The notes beneath the pieces are model-generated. The model searched no databases and was not told the DNA's origin. It saw only the letters and a list, made by a program, of their open reading frames with translations. Shown here one piece after another: positions 1 through 8,231 of a stretch of 18,674 bases of DNA. The first letter of the stretch is position 1. Every line of letters begins with the position of its first letter. The position numbers and the translations under genes are program-made. Where the stretch lies: contig JAJQAP010000090.1 in assembly GCA_021203745.1 (NCBI GenBank), positions 1 to 18,674 of the forward strand. The letters run 5' to 3'. This DNA is from Coprobacillus sp. (lineage in GTDB: Bacteria > Bacillota_I > Bacilli_A > RFN20 > CAG-826).

Positions 1-54
1 CTCATGACCTCTTGAACCCGAATCAAGCGCACTACCAAACTGTGCTACGTCCCG
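1..54 (-). tRNA. tRNA-Pro (anticodon CGG), 3' part beyond window
   Basis: Read on the minus strand from position 54, the sequence folds as a tRNA 5' part. There is an acceptor strand CGGGACG, then TA, and a D-arm GCAC/GTGC with the 9-nt loop AGTTTGGTA. The anticodon arm is CTTGA/TCAAG with loop TTCGGGT, followed by a 5-nt variable region and the start of the T stem. The anticodon is CGG (positions 18-20), which reads the proline codon CCG. G follows the anticodon, as expected for tRNA-Pro. The T arm, acceptor 3' strand and CCA lie outside the window. The 5' end is one nucleotide after the polC stop codon and no terminator lies between, so it is probably co-transcribed with polC and released by RNase P. 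Confidence 0.93.
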
Positions 55-55
55 A

Positions 56-3000
56 TTAGAATAAGGATAACTGCTCAAAGAGGGTGTCTTCTTGTGGGTA
101 GTCATTTAAAACACCAAGAGTGGTTAAATCAGATATATTTGTACTAGAAAGTAAAGTACGTTCCTTTAAATCTTGGATAGAGGTGAATGGTTTTTCTTTT
201 CTTGCATCCACGATTGACTGCGCGACGTTTTCTCCCACACCATCGATAGAGACAAAGGGTGGGATTAGGGCGTTATTCTCTTTATCAATGACAAAGTTTA
301 TCGCATCACTCTTATTGATATCGATGTTTTCAAACTTAATCCCTCTTTCATACATCTCAATACAAATTCTAAGTGTATCAAGTATTTCGTTTTCTTTTGT
401 GGTGAGTTTTTCTCTCTTTTGCTTTTCTTTAAGGTTTTCAAAACGGTTGATGATTGCACGCTCTCCCGCAATCATCGTTGCTATTTCAAACTGTTTTGTT
501 CTGACACTGAAATATGTTCCGTAGTAGACAATTGGATAATAGAGTTTGTAGTAGGCCACTCTATAACCCATAATCGCATATGCTGTCGCATGACCTTTTG
601 GGAAAAGGTAGGCAATCTTATTACAGGAGTTTATATAGTAGTCAGGAACATTACAAGCTTTCATTGTCTCCTCGTATTCTTTTTTTACTCCTTTACCCCT
701 TCTTACATCCTCCATGATTGAAAAGGCTACTTCATGAGGAACACCTTTACCCATAAGGTAAGTCATAATATCATCACGACATCCAATGACATCTTTTAGT
801 TTTACCCCTTGATCTTTAATGAGTGACTCCGCATTACCTTGCCACACTTCAGTACCATGAGAGATACCTTCAATAATAACAAGATCTGCAAATGATGTTG
901 GATGAGTGGCCTCAATTATCCCTCTTACAAATTCAGTGCCGTATTCAGGAAGTCCTAAACAACCTGTCTTTAGTTTTAGATAGTTATCTGATAGATGTAG
1001 TTCATTAGGAGAGGAGAAGAGAGATATAACCTTACTATCATTAAAAGGAATCTTATCATAGCTAAATCCTGAAAGATTACTCATCATATTAATCGCTGTG
1101 GGGTCAACATGACCTAATAGGTCAAGTTTTAAAACTGAGTCATGTAAGGAACGATATTCAAAGTGGGTGGTTTTTGATCCTTTCGATGGATCATTTGAAG
1201 GATACTGAACAGGGGTAAAATCATAGATATCATAACCTGTTGGCACGACAATAAGTCCTGCGGGGTGTTGACCAGTTGTAGTTTTAACCTTGACACAACC
1301 TGAGGCAAGATAATCAATTTTTGCTCTTGGGATAGTATTAGTATCGATATTTCTCCAAGCATAATAATCAAGGACTTTTGCGTACGCTGTCTTATCTTGA
1401 ACAGTGGACACTGTACCCGCTCTAAAGACATTATCTTCTCCTAGATAACTCCTTAAGTAGTTATGGGCACTTTCTTGATACTCGGTGGGGAGGTTTAAAT
1501 CGATATCAGGAGTCTTCTCCGCTTCAAAACCTAGGAATGTTTCAAAAGGAATGTTTTGTCCGTCTCCGATAAGCTTTTCCCCGCATTTAGGACATAACTT
1601 ATCAGGAAGATCATATCCACTTCTTATATCAGGATTATGTTCAGATCCCCATTCAAAGTAGTGGCAATGTGGGCAGACATAATGTGGAGGAAGTGGGTTA
1701 ACTTCAGTTATACCCGCCATCGTCGCGGCAAAAGAGGATCCAACACTACCTCGGCTTCCAATCACATACCCATCTTCATGTGTCTTTTTACAAACTAGAT
1801 AGGCAAGGTAATAAATCACGGCGAATCCGTGGTCTATAATACCATTAAGCTCTGTAGTAAGACGCTGCTCAATCGATTCTGGAAGTGGGTCTCCATATAA
1901 GGCGTGAGCATTTCCAAAGCATAAATCCCTTAAGATTGTGTCGACATTTTCAATTTGAGGGGTATAGAGTTTATCGTTAGGAACAGGAGTAATCTCTTCA
2001 GTTTGACTAGCGATAAGATTAGAGTTAGTTACCACTATCTCATAGGCTTTCTCTTTACCGAGAAAAGAGAAACACTCTAACATTTCATCAGTGGACCGAT
2101 AATACTGGTCAGGATTATCAAAATAAGGGAGATCATCTCTTTCTTTCGGGTTTAAGGGATGACGCGGGGTTCTTCCTTTTTCTTTTGTATCGATAAAGAC
2201 ATCCCTAAACTCCTTGTCTGTTTTACGGGCGTAGTGGCAGTCGGTTGTAGCCACAACTGGGATACCAAGCTCATCCGCACAATCGATAATTGTTTTAACG
2301 ATATCGAGGATTTCTTCTTTCGTGAGTTCTCCCATATTGATAAACCAGTCGTAGTTTTCTAGTGGTTGTACTTCTATATAGTCGTAAAACTTCATCTTTT
2401 CTTTTAGTTCATCTCTTGTTTTGTTTCTCGCGTATTCAAAGATTTCTCCGTTAAAACATGCACTTCCTATAATGAGATTCTCTCTATTTTCACTTATGAG
2501 TTTTCTTGGGGTTTTTGGAACATTACCAAGGTAGGTAGTGTGGGCTTCACTAACGAGTTTGTATAAATCTTTAAGTCCTTTTTGGTTTTTAGCAATGACC
2601 ACGGCATCATAGGAGTGAAGAGCGTTAGTAATACTCGTAGGGGCTTCTAGTTTAGCTAGATCATTTAAACTCATATTAGGGTCTTTATCTAAATACTCAT
2701 TTAGAAGTTTTCTCCAAACTTGATAGAGCACATCAGCATCATAGTCCGCTCTATGGGCACTAGTTAAATCATAGAAAACATCGTTTCTCTTACAGAAGTT
2801 TTCTAGTCTATGGCTTTTCGCGTTTGGATCAGAGTAGTGGCTTATTGCAAGGGTATCAATAACAGAGTTAGTTAACGGCTTTCTTCCGTGTCTTTCTAGT
2901 TCTGAATTTAGGATACCAAAGTCAAATGATGCATTGTGGGTAACAAGCACTGCATCCCCTAAAAAGTCAACAATCTGGTCAATTGCCTCGTCAAAACTCG

Positions 3001-4486
3001 GTTTATTTTTTAATAAATCATCGGTGATATGTGTTAGGTTAGAGACGTATTTTGTTAAGGGATAACCTGGATTAATAAGGATATCTAGATACTCCGCTCT
3101 CTGTTTTGGTTTTAGTTTTACTCCCGCAAATTCCATGATGTCATTACGGGTAGAAGATAGTCCTGTTGTTTCTAAATCTAGCACTACATAGGTAACATCA
3201 TTTAGTTTATTATCATTGGGGTTATAGACAAGAGTTTGTTCTTGGTCAGTTAGATATACTTCGCACCCATATATCATCTTAAGCCCTGTTTGTTTAGCGG
3301 CTCTATAGGCTTCAGGGAAAGCTTGAACCACAGCATGGTCAGTTACCGCAATAGCTTTGTGCCCAAGTTTAGCGGCGTAGTTACAATATTCAGTTATCGA
3401 GGAGACTCCATCAAGGGCGGACATGTTTGTGTGTAAGTGAAGCTCCACTCTTGGGGTTTCTGAGTGTTCATGCTCAACAATATCTGGCTCAATTGGAGTG
3501 ATATACTGAGCTCTTACTGCGAGGTTCGAATTATTTCTTTCAACAAAGACAGATCCTTGCACCCTAATTTTACAACCATTGAGTTCTTGGTAGTCTCCCG
3601 AAACAAATTGGAGCTGTTCTGAGCCGGCATTAACGTTAATCGCGGAGTAGTCATCGTGCACTCCGAGTACCACCATCTGACCACCTCGAGCAAAGTTTCT
3701 TACTGTCACTTGGAAAACATACCCATCAAAATCAACAGTGTCCATACTTTCTTTTATATCATCGATAGAATCAACATGAGGGAAGTTACCGGTTTTATTA
3801 AGGGCTTCTCTTTCTCTATCTTTCATAATTGAATCCATATTTTTACTCATATCCTTAAGGAGTTGTTCTTGAAAAGAAGATGTTTGGACCTCCTCTTCTT
3901 CTTCATCCTCTTCAAGAGTTTCGATATAGGAGTAGTCACTTCCTTCACTTTGACTCTCTTTAATTGTTTCTAGGGCTTCTTGACTAGCTTCAGTTATCGC
4001 TTTTTCTTTCTCCTCTTCAGAGTAATCATTATCTGTCTTATCTTTTGTTTCTTCATGCAAGACAAACTGATAGTCAATAAAATCGAGTAAATCAGAAAAC
4101 TCTTTGACAATTGGGTGGTAGATATCTTCTTCTTTTTTTGTCTCATAGACAAAGTTAATCTGATCAACATCGGATTCAGAGGATATATCTACATCTAGTG
4201 TGATATGGTAATGACTAGAAAACCAGTCAAAAAAGAGTTCAATAACATCTTGAGTGCTTGGACTCTTTGTATAGGAAAATCTTAATGTGTATTTATATTT
4301 AATGTAGGATAAATGCTCAATAAACTCATTTAGGAGTGGATACTCCCAAGGACTTCTTTTACATATAATCATATCGTACTGATCTTGATTGAATCTATTT
4401 TTCGATAGCATATCAAAATCCATGTCATAATCTTCGATATTGTCTAGGTAGATAGATTTTAAGAAGCGGTCCATCCTGTCACTCAT
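56..4486 (-). CDS. polC: DNA polymerase III alpha subunit, PolC type
   Basis: This is the replicative polymerase of Gram-positive type with built-in 3'-5' proofreading, 1476 aa (B. subtilis PolC is about 1437). The N-terminal domain is followed by an acidic linker (about 150-200) and an OB fold (about 255-335). The PHP domain starts at HLHTNMSALDG (350-360) and is split by the exonuclease: DLETTGL from 437, VTHNASFD from 515, HRADYDAD from 578. Next come GSRGSVGSS (910-918), a zinc knuckle (Cys938, 941, 965, 968), the catalytic PDID motif (Asp994, Asp996) and a C-terminal helix-hairpin-helix near 1412. The start is set at 4486 because ATG overlaps the rseP TGA as ATGA and GGAGG lies 8 nt upstream. 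A longer in-frame start at 4558 would overlap rseP by 76 nt and add residues foreign to the family. It is the last protein gene of the cdsA-dxr-rseP-polC run; proS, which usually precedes polC in Bacillus, is absent. Confidence 0.98.
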   Translation of the reverse strand: MSDRMDRFLKSIYLDNIEDYDMDFDMLSKNRFNQDQYDMIICKRSPWEYPLLNEFIEHLSYIKYKYTLRFSYTKSPSTQDVIELFFDWFSSHYHITLDVDISSESDVDQINFVYETKKEEDIYHPIVKEFSDLLDFIDYQFVLHEETKDKTDNDYSEEEKEKAITEASQEALETIKESQSEGSDYSYIETLEEDEEEEEVQTSSFQEQLLKDMSKNMDSIMKDREREALNKTGNFPHVDSIDDIKESMDTVDFDGYVFQVTVRNFARGGQMVVLGVHDDYSAINVNAGSEQLQFVSGDYQELNGCKIRVQGSVFVERNNSNLAVRAQYITPIEPDIVEHEHSETPRVELHLHTNMSALDGVSSITEYCNYAAKLGHKAIAVTDHAVVQAFPEAYRAAKQTGLKMIYGCEVYLTDQEQTLVYNPNDNKLNDVTYVVLDLETTGLSSTRNDIMEFAGVKLKPKQRAEYLDILINPGYPLTKYVSNLTHITDDLLKNKPSFDEAIDQIVDFLGDAVLVTHNASFDFGILNSELERHGRKPLTNSVIDTLAISHYSDPNAKSHRLENFCKRNDVFYDLTSAHRADYDADVLYQVWRKLLNEYLDKDPNMSLNDLAKLEAPTSITNALHSYDAVVIAKNQKGLKDLYKLVSEAHTTYLGNVPKTPRKLISENRENLIIGSACFNGEIFEYARNKTRDELKEKMKFYDYIEVQPLENYDWFINMGELTKEEILDIVKTIIDCADELGIPVVATTDCHYARKTDKEFRDVFIDTKEKGRTPRHPLNPKERDDLPYFDNPDQYYRSTDEMLECFSFLGKEKAYEIVVTNSNLIASQTEEITPVPNDKLYTPQIENVDTILRDLCFGNAHALYGDPLPESIEQRLTTELNGIIDHGFAVIYYLAYLVCKKTHEDGYVIGSRGSVGSSFAATMAGITEVNPLPPHYVCPHCHYFEWGSEHNPDIRSGYDLPDKLCPKCGEKLIGDGQNIPFETFLGFEAEKTPDIDLNLPTEYQESAHNYLRSYLGEDNVFRAGTVSTVQDKTAYAKVLDYYAWRNIDTNTIPRAKIDYLASGCVKVKTTTGQHPAGLIVVPTGYDIYDFTPVQYPSNDPSKGSKTTHFEYRSLHDSVLKLDLLGHVDPTAINMMSNLSGFSYDKIPFNDSKVISLFSSPNELHLSDNYLKLKTGCLGLPEYGTEFVRGIIEATHPTSFADLVIIEGISHGTEVWQGNAESLIKDQGVKLKDVIGCRDDIMTYLMGKGVPHEVAFSIMEDVRRGKGVKKEYEETMKACNVPDYYINSCNKIAYLFPKGHATAYAIMGYRVAYYKLYYPIVYYGTYFSVRTKQFEIATMIAGERAIINRFENLKEKQKREKLTTKENEILDTLRICIEMYERGIKFENIDINKSDAINFVIDKENNALIPPFVSIDGVGENVAQSIVDARKEKPFTSIQDLKERTLLSSTNISDLTTLGVLNDYPQEDTLFEQLSLF

Positions 4487-5958
4487 ACCACCAGCCTCCA
4501 TATATCCATAACAAGGATTCCGACGAACAAGCCAATAATTATAATATAACCAATCCAAGACATCACTGTCTGGAACTTACGAGGTACTTTATGACGAGAG
4601 ATACCTTCAATTAGGAGCACTAGAAGGTGCCACCCATCAAGTCCAGGGATAGGAACAAGGTTTAAAAGGGCTAAATTAACTGAGATTAGTCCCCATGTAT
4701 AGAGGAAATAACCCCATCCATAAGACTGTAAGATAGAAGTTGTCTGGGTATAAATTCCAACCACTCCAGTGAGTTGACTCCAACCCTGCCCTCTAAATAG
4801 ACCGATAATCGCATCCACCACCGCGTGAGAGGAGTCCGCAAAATCAGTAAACGTATTCTTAAACGCGGTCTTAAAGTCGTTTTTATAATCCATTGTCCCT
4901 AGGGTTAAACCGAGCGGTTCAAAAGAACTCAGTTCATTTTCTTCGTCGTGTAAAATAGCTAGATTAATAACATAACTATTACCATTAAACTCGACATACC
5001 CATCTTCGTCCACAATTATCCCTTGCAGGGTGAACTTAACTGAAGCGGTATTTTCAAGATATAAAATATCTTGATAGAGATAGACTGGTCTTTCATAAGA
5101 GTCTATTTCATTACCTTCTTCATCATAGACAATGATTGTTTCATATAAGGGGTTACCATATTCATCTTCGTCTTGCGTCACAATAAAACCCGCTAAGTAA
5201 TAATCATAAGATAGTTTTTCGAGTTCGACTGATCCAGGGAGATTAACACCCATGACAATGGACTGTTCTTGCCCATCTTCATAGTAAAGGGTTGCCTCTT
5301 CATCAAAGACATAGAATACTGTGGAACCAAGCGATGTTGCTCCTACATAATAGATTAAATCATCGCTGGTTAAACCCGCAGATGCGGCAATAGAATCATC
5401 CGCTACTACTATCTCATTGAGATTTAACATTTTATGAGAGAAGAATGTTTCATAGGAGAAGAATAGGACAAGAGCTAAAATCATATTCATTCCTATACCT
5501 GCACTCATAATAATAGCTTGTACTCCTCTATTTTTATGAGCGAGGGACCTGGTCATAGGTACATCGACATCTTCATCTTCTTGAACAAAGATTCTTTTAC
5601 GCTTCTTCTTCTCTTTCTTTTTAGTCTCACCTGTTTCTTGTGTCTCGTTTTCTATCGGTTCTAGGAGCTCCGCTTTAGCTTGTTCTTCTTCTTTTTTCTT
5701 TTTATCGTCTTCTCTTTTTTTATCTTCGTCTTCATCTTCTCCTAGCATTGAGACATACCCTCCTAGAGGGACCGCTCTAAAAGAGAAGTATGTTTCTCCA
5801 TTCTTTCTCTTTCGATGAAAGAGTGCAGGTCCAAAACCAACGGAGAAATCAAAACAGTAGACTTTAAAGGCTTTAGCCATCGCAAAATGACCAGCCTCAT
5901 GGATGATAATTAATAGGGAGAGCGCAACCACAAAGATAATGATATAAACCACTACCAT
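4483..5958 (-). CDS. rseP: Site-2 intramembrane metalloprotease, RseP/RasP family
   Basis: This membrane zinc protease (M50) cuts transmembrane segments of regulatory and signal-peptide substrates within the membrane. It is 491 aa against about 420 for B. subtilis RasP. The zinc motif HEAGH is at 20-24 in the first membrane segment, followed by the conserved FSVGFGPAL and VPLGGYVSMLGE. The second metal motif NLVPIPGLDG is at 433-442 (Asp441), with further hydrophobic segments to the C-terminus. PDZ-like sequence AGLTSDDLIYYVGA is near 194-207. The extra length is a very charged Lys/Glu insertion (about 75-135) and an enlarged beta-rich PDZ region with acidic segments (about 210-345). The usual DGG after the second motif is DGW here. 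The start overlaps the dxr stop as TAATG, with AAAGGAG 10 nt upstream; the TGA stop overlaps the polC ATG. Family assignment is firm; substrates are unknown. Confidence 0.95.
   Translation of the reverse strand: MVVVYIIIFVVALSLLIIIHEAGHFAMAKAFKVYCFDFSVGFGPALFHRKRKNGETYFSFRAVPLGGYVSMLGEDEDEDKKREDDKKKKEEEQAKAELLEPIENETQETGETKKKEKKKRKRIFVQEDEDVDVPMTRSLAHKNRGVQAIIMSAGIGMNMILALVLFFSYETFFSHKMLNLNEIVVADDSIAASAGLTSDDLIYYVGATSLGSTVFYVFDEEATLYYEDGQEQSIVMGVNLPGSVELEKLSYDYYLAGFIVTQDEDEYGNPLYETIIVYDEEGNEIDSYERPVYLYQDILYLENTASVKFTLQGIIVDEDGYVEFNGNSYVINLAILHDEENELSSFEPLGLTLGTMDYKNDFKTAFKNTFTDFADSSHAVVDAIIGLFRGQGWSQLTGVVGIYTQTTSILQSYGWGYFLYTWGLISVNLALLNLVPIPGLDGWHLLVLLIEGISRHKVPRKFQTVMSWIGYIIIIGLFVGILVMDIWRLVV
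4495..4499 (-). promoter_or_regulatory. Shine-Dalgarno site that fixes the polC start
   Basis: GGAGG on the minus strand lies 8 nt before the ATG at 4486, inside the end of rseP. The stop and start share ATGA, so polC is likely translated by coupling with rseP. Confidence 0.8.
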
Positions 5959-7109
5959 TAGTTACCTTCTCCTTTGATAAGAGTGTCAATAAACACTCTT
6001 ACTTCTGTGTCTATTCTTTTTAAATCTTCATAGATTGGGTTTTCAATGTTATTAGGGAAGTTATCTATCGCTTTATCAATTAATGGGATAATATCGGTAT
6101 ATTTAATCTTCCCTTCGATAAAAGCATGAATAGATTCACTTGCCGCAGCGTTTATTATATCTCCCATTAATCCCCCTTCATCGAGAATCATAATCGCGTA
6201 TTCTAATACTGGATAGTCTTTTATATCCATAAAAGCTAGTCTTTCATCGAGAGTATCTATATATAGTGTTTCATCATTATCATCAGGTTGATAATGGTTT
6301 AGGGCAAATTTAATAGGATCATACATTGATGGGGCTTTTTTATAGGTTCTATAATGACCATCGTTATAAGAGACCACTGCGTGATACTCCGCCTTTGTAT
6401 CAAAAAGAATATCTATTTTACGATAGTCAAAACCAAAGAGGAAGTTAGCCTCCACTACTTCGTATGCTTTATTTAAATACAATGCGGATTCCACGCTGAT
6501 AAGTGGACCCATTTTAATCGTTGGGTGATTTAGGGCTTCTCCTACTGTGACATCTTGTAACTGTTGGTACGTATACTGATAAAAGGGACCACCAGAACAT
6601 GTTAGGTATACTTGATTAATATTATCGGACTCATCTTTTAAACATCTAACAAGTCCAGAGTGCTCACTATCGATGGTGTAGATTTTAGATTTAGAGATCT
6701 TTAATGATTCCTTTAAAAGAGAATAACCGATAACGATTGATTCTTTATTCGCAAGGGCAATATCTTTATCTAGGTATATGGCGTTAAGGGTGGGTTTTAA
6801 GCCAACAAAGTCACTTAAAGCGTTAACCATGATGTCATAGTCGCATCTTGAGCATATCTTATCGAGTCCTGTTTCCCCTGAGTATACATGTAAATAAGGA
6901 TACTTCTCTTTATAACTAGAGGCGGCATCTTCCTCTATACAGTATATATATCTAATTGTGGGGAACTCTTTAATTAGTGATTCTAAGAGTTCTGAGTGAG
7001 TGCCCACACTAACTCCTGTAAGGGTAAAATCATCCTTAGAGTCTAAAAGAACGGAGATAGTCTCCTTACCAATAGAGCCAGACGCACCGAGAAGTAAGAC
7101 CTTTTTCAT
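5958..7109 (-). CDS. dxr: 1-deoxy-D-xylulose 5-phosphate reductoisomerase
   Basis: Dxr converts DXP to 2-C-methyl-D-erythritol 4-phosphate with NADPH, the committed step of the MEP route to isoprenoids. The 383-aa length is normal. The NADPH-binding loop GASGSIG is at 8-14. Metal and substrate residues line up with E. coli Dxr: Asp147 and Glu149 in DSEHS, Ser172 in SGGPF, His195 in NHP, then Ser208, Asn213, Lys214 and Glu217 in the ESALYLNKAYE segment. The C-terminal part has INAAASES and GKIKYTDI, as in the family. The protein therefore looks active, and the organism should make IPP by the MEP route. The start shares TAATG with the end of cdsA; a GGGAG about 12 nt upstream is a rather distant ribosome site, which fits translational coupling. 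Confidence 0.97.
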   Translation of the reverse strand: MKKVLLLGASGSIGKETISVLLDSKDDFTLTGVSVGTHSELLESLIKEFPTIRYIYCIEEDAASSYKEKYPYLHVYSGETGLDKICSRCDYDIMVNALSDFVGLKPTLNAIYLDKDIALANKESIVIGYSLLKESLKISKSKIYTIDSEHSGLVRCLKDESDNINQVYLTCSGGPFYQYTYQQLQDVTVGEALNHPTIKMGPLISVESALYLNKAYEVVEANFLFGFDYRKIDILFDTKAEYHAVVSYNDGHYRTYKKAPSMYDPIKFALNHYQPDDNDETLYIDTLDERLAFMDIKDYPVLEYAIMILDEGGLMGDIINAAASESIHAFIEGKIKYTDIIPLIDKAIDNFPNNIENPIYEDLKRIDTEVRVFIDTLIKGEGN

Positions 7110-8131
7110 TAGAAAAGCGGGCTCCCTACTCCAAGAATTAAAGCACTACAAATTAAAACATATAAAGCGGATACTAGCGCGGTCACAATAAGAGAATCCA
7201 CCCTATCGAGGATTCCTCCGTGCCCAGGAATTAAGTTTCCGTAATCTTTAATACCATAGTTACGTTTCGCGCTAGAGAAGATAAAGTCTCCAAAGGTTCC
7301 AAAAAGTGGAATAAGGAAAGCGAGTATCAAGATAAGATACCAATGGTCAACATCAAATATCCCTAGCATTGGATGATTACATAGAGCAAGAATAAAACCA
7401 AAGAGGAAGACAAATAGGAAGCTAAAACAAATGCCTCCAATAAATCCTTCCCATGTCTTTTTAGGACTTATTCTTTCGTTTAATTTTGATTTACCAAAGA
7501 GCATTCCCGTAAAGAAAGCTCCTGTATCATTCATATATGTTCCAGCGATGATACAAACCGCAAGGCTACAAGATTCAAAGGAATCATAGAAGTTAAAGTA
7601 TGTGTCACTCGCCCCATTTTCAAGATGGTAGATATATTGAGGATAAAACCTTAAAATTAAGGCACACTGGATTCCGATAGCAATTAAAACTAAAAAGGCA
7701 AAGATAAGACAAGCATCACGAACACTAAAGTTAGGATCAATCACCACAAGGAGAAGGAGCAAAAGTAAACCCGCCACCATAAGGATAACTGAGAGTGATA
7801 ATGAGTTATAGTCGTTATATAAATAGTAGGCTGGACCTGAAGCTTCTCCTTCATATAAGTTCTTAAAGATTGGCCAGATGATTAAAGCCGCCATTATGAT
7901 AATTGAAACAACGTATATAGCGGGGCTATATTTATGCTTAACACATCTAATGAGCTCGTATGTTGCTATACCCCCACCAATAAGGCAGAGGGCAAAATAA
8001 AACCAATCACCCACTAAAATACAGGGAAGAGCAATTATAATAATCACAATAGCGCTTATTGTGCGGATAAAAGTCCCATGTTTTTGGTCTTTGGTGAGCT
8101 GGTTATGTTCTAGTATTTCGTCTCTTGGCAT
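7109..8131 (-). CDS. cdsA: Phosphatidate cytidylyltransferase (CDP-diglyceride synthase)
   Basis: CdsA makes CDP-diacylglycerol from CTP and phosphatidic acid, the branch point to anionic phospholipids, in the cytoplasmic membrane. The 340-residue protein (family about 260-300) has several hydrophobic segments and the CDP-diglyceride synthase signature near 286-313: SSAKRN, KDYGNLIPGHGG, LDRVDS. NDTGAFFTG and ISPKKTWEGFIGG lie upstream, as usual. The ATG at 8131 was chosen because the residues after it form a normal charged N-terminus before the first membrane helix. An in-frame GTG at 8194 would have to code through a 15-bp hairpin and has no Shine-Dalgarno sequence. The chosen ATG also lacks a good one, but sits 7 nt after an extended -10 box, which suggests a leaderless transcript. 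The end overlaps dxr (TAATG). uppS, normally just upstream, is missing. Confidence 0.94.
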   Translation of the reverse strand: MPRDEILEHNQLTKDQKHGTFIRTISAIVIIIIALPCILVGDWFYFALCLIGGGIATYELIRCVKHKYSPAIYVVSIIIMAALIIWPIFKNLYEGEASGPAYYLYNDYNSLSLSVILMVAGLLLLLLLVVIDPNFSVRDACLIFAFLVLIAIGIQCALILRFYPQYIYHLENGASDTYFNFYDSFESCSLAVCIIAGTYMNDTGAFFTGMLFGKSKLNERISPKKTWEGFIGGICFSFLFVFLFGFILALCNHPMLGIFDVDHWYLILILAFLIPLFGTFGDFIFSSAKRNYGIKDYGNLIPGHGGILDRVDSLIVTALVSALYVLICSALILGVGSPLF

Positions 8132-8167
8132 TACTCGTATTTTAGCATATTCAAAAGACTTATTAAA
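8132..8167 (-). promoter_or_regulatory. Candidate extended -10 promoter, leaderless start of cdsA
   Basis: On the minus strand, TATGCTAAAAT (-10 hexamer at 8139-8144) matches the extended -10 pattern TRTGnTATAAT at 9 of 10 defined positions. It ends 7 nt before the cdsA ATG. A weak -35, TTTAAT, lies at 8162-8167 with a 17-nt spacer. Transcription would begin at or next to the start codon. A very similar box precedes the xerC-like gene. Confidence 0.5.
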
Positions 8168-8182
8168 AATAAATCTTTTGAA
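8150..8182 (-). repeat. Long AT-rich inverted repeat upstream of cdsA
   Basis: Two 15-nt arms (8150-8164 and 8168-8182) around a 3-nt loop pair at 14 positions, plus a G-U pair in the minus-strand RNA. No T-run follows, so this is not a standard terminator. It overlaps the -35 side of the candidate cdsA promoter. It could be a processing or pausing hairpin after frr, or a protein-binding palindrome. Confidence 0.7.
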
Positions 8183-8231
8183 AAGAATATACACTAAATA
8201 CTATTAAGGATTGGTTAATTTATTTTTTCCC

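Noticed and set aside
2159..2362. Plus-strand open frames inside polC, tsf, rpsB and the other genes
   Set aside because: All lie opposite strongly conserved coding sequence, have no ribosome sites and show low-complexity or antisense-type composition.
4483..4485. TGA read as tryptophan (Mycoplasma code)
   Set aside because: rseP ends at this TGA at the expected family C-terminus, exactly overlapping the polC start; reading through would enter an unrelated frame of polC.
4487..4558. Longer N-terminus for PolC starting at 4558
   Set aside because: It overlaps rseP by 76 nt, adds family-foreign residues, and the ATG at 4486 has GGAGG 8 nt upstream and an ATGA junction.
8132..8194. GTG start for CdsA at 8194
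   Set aside because: There is no ribosome site, and the added residues would be coded by a 15-bp hairpin and a promoter-like box.
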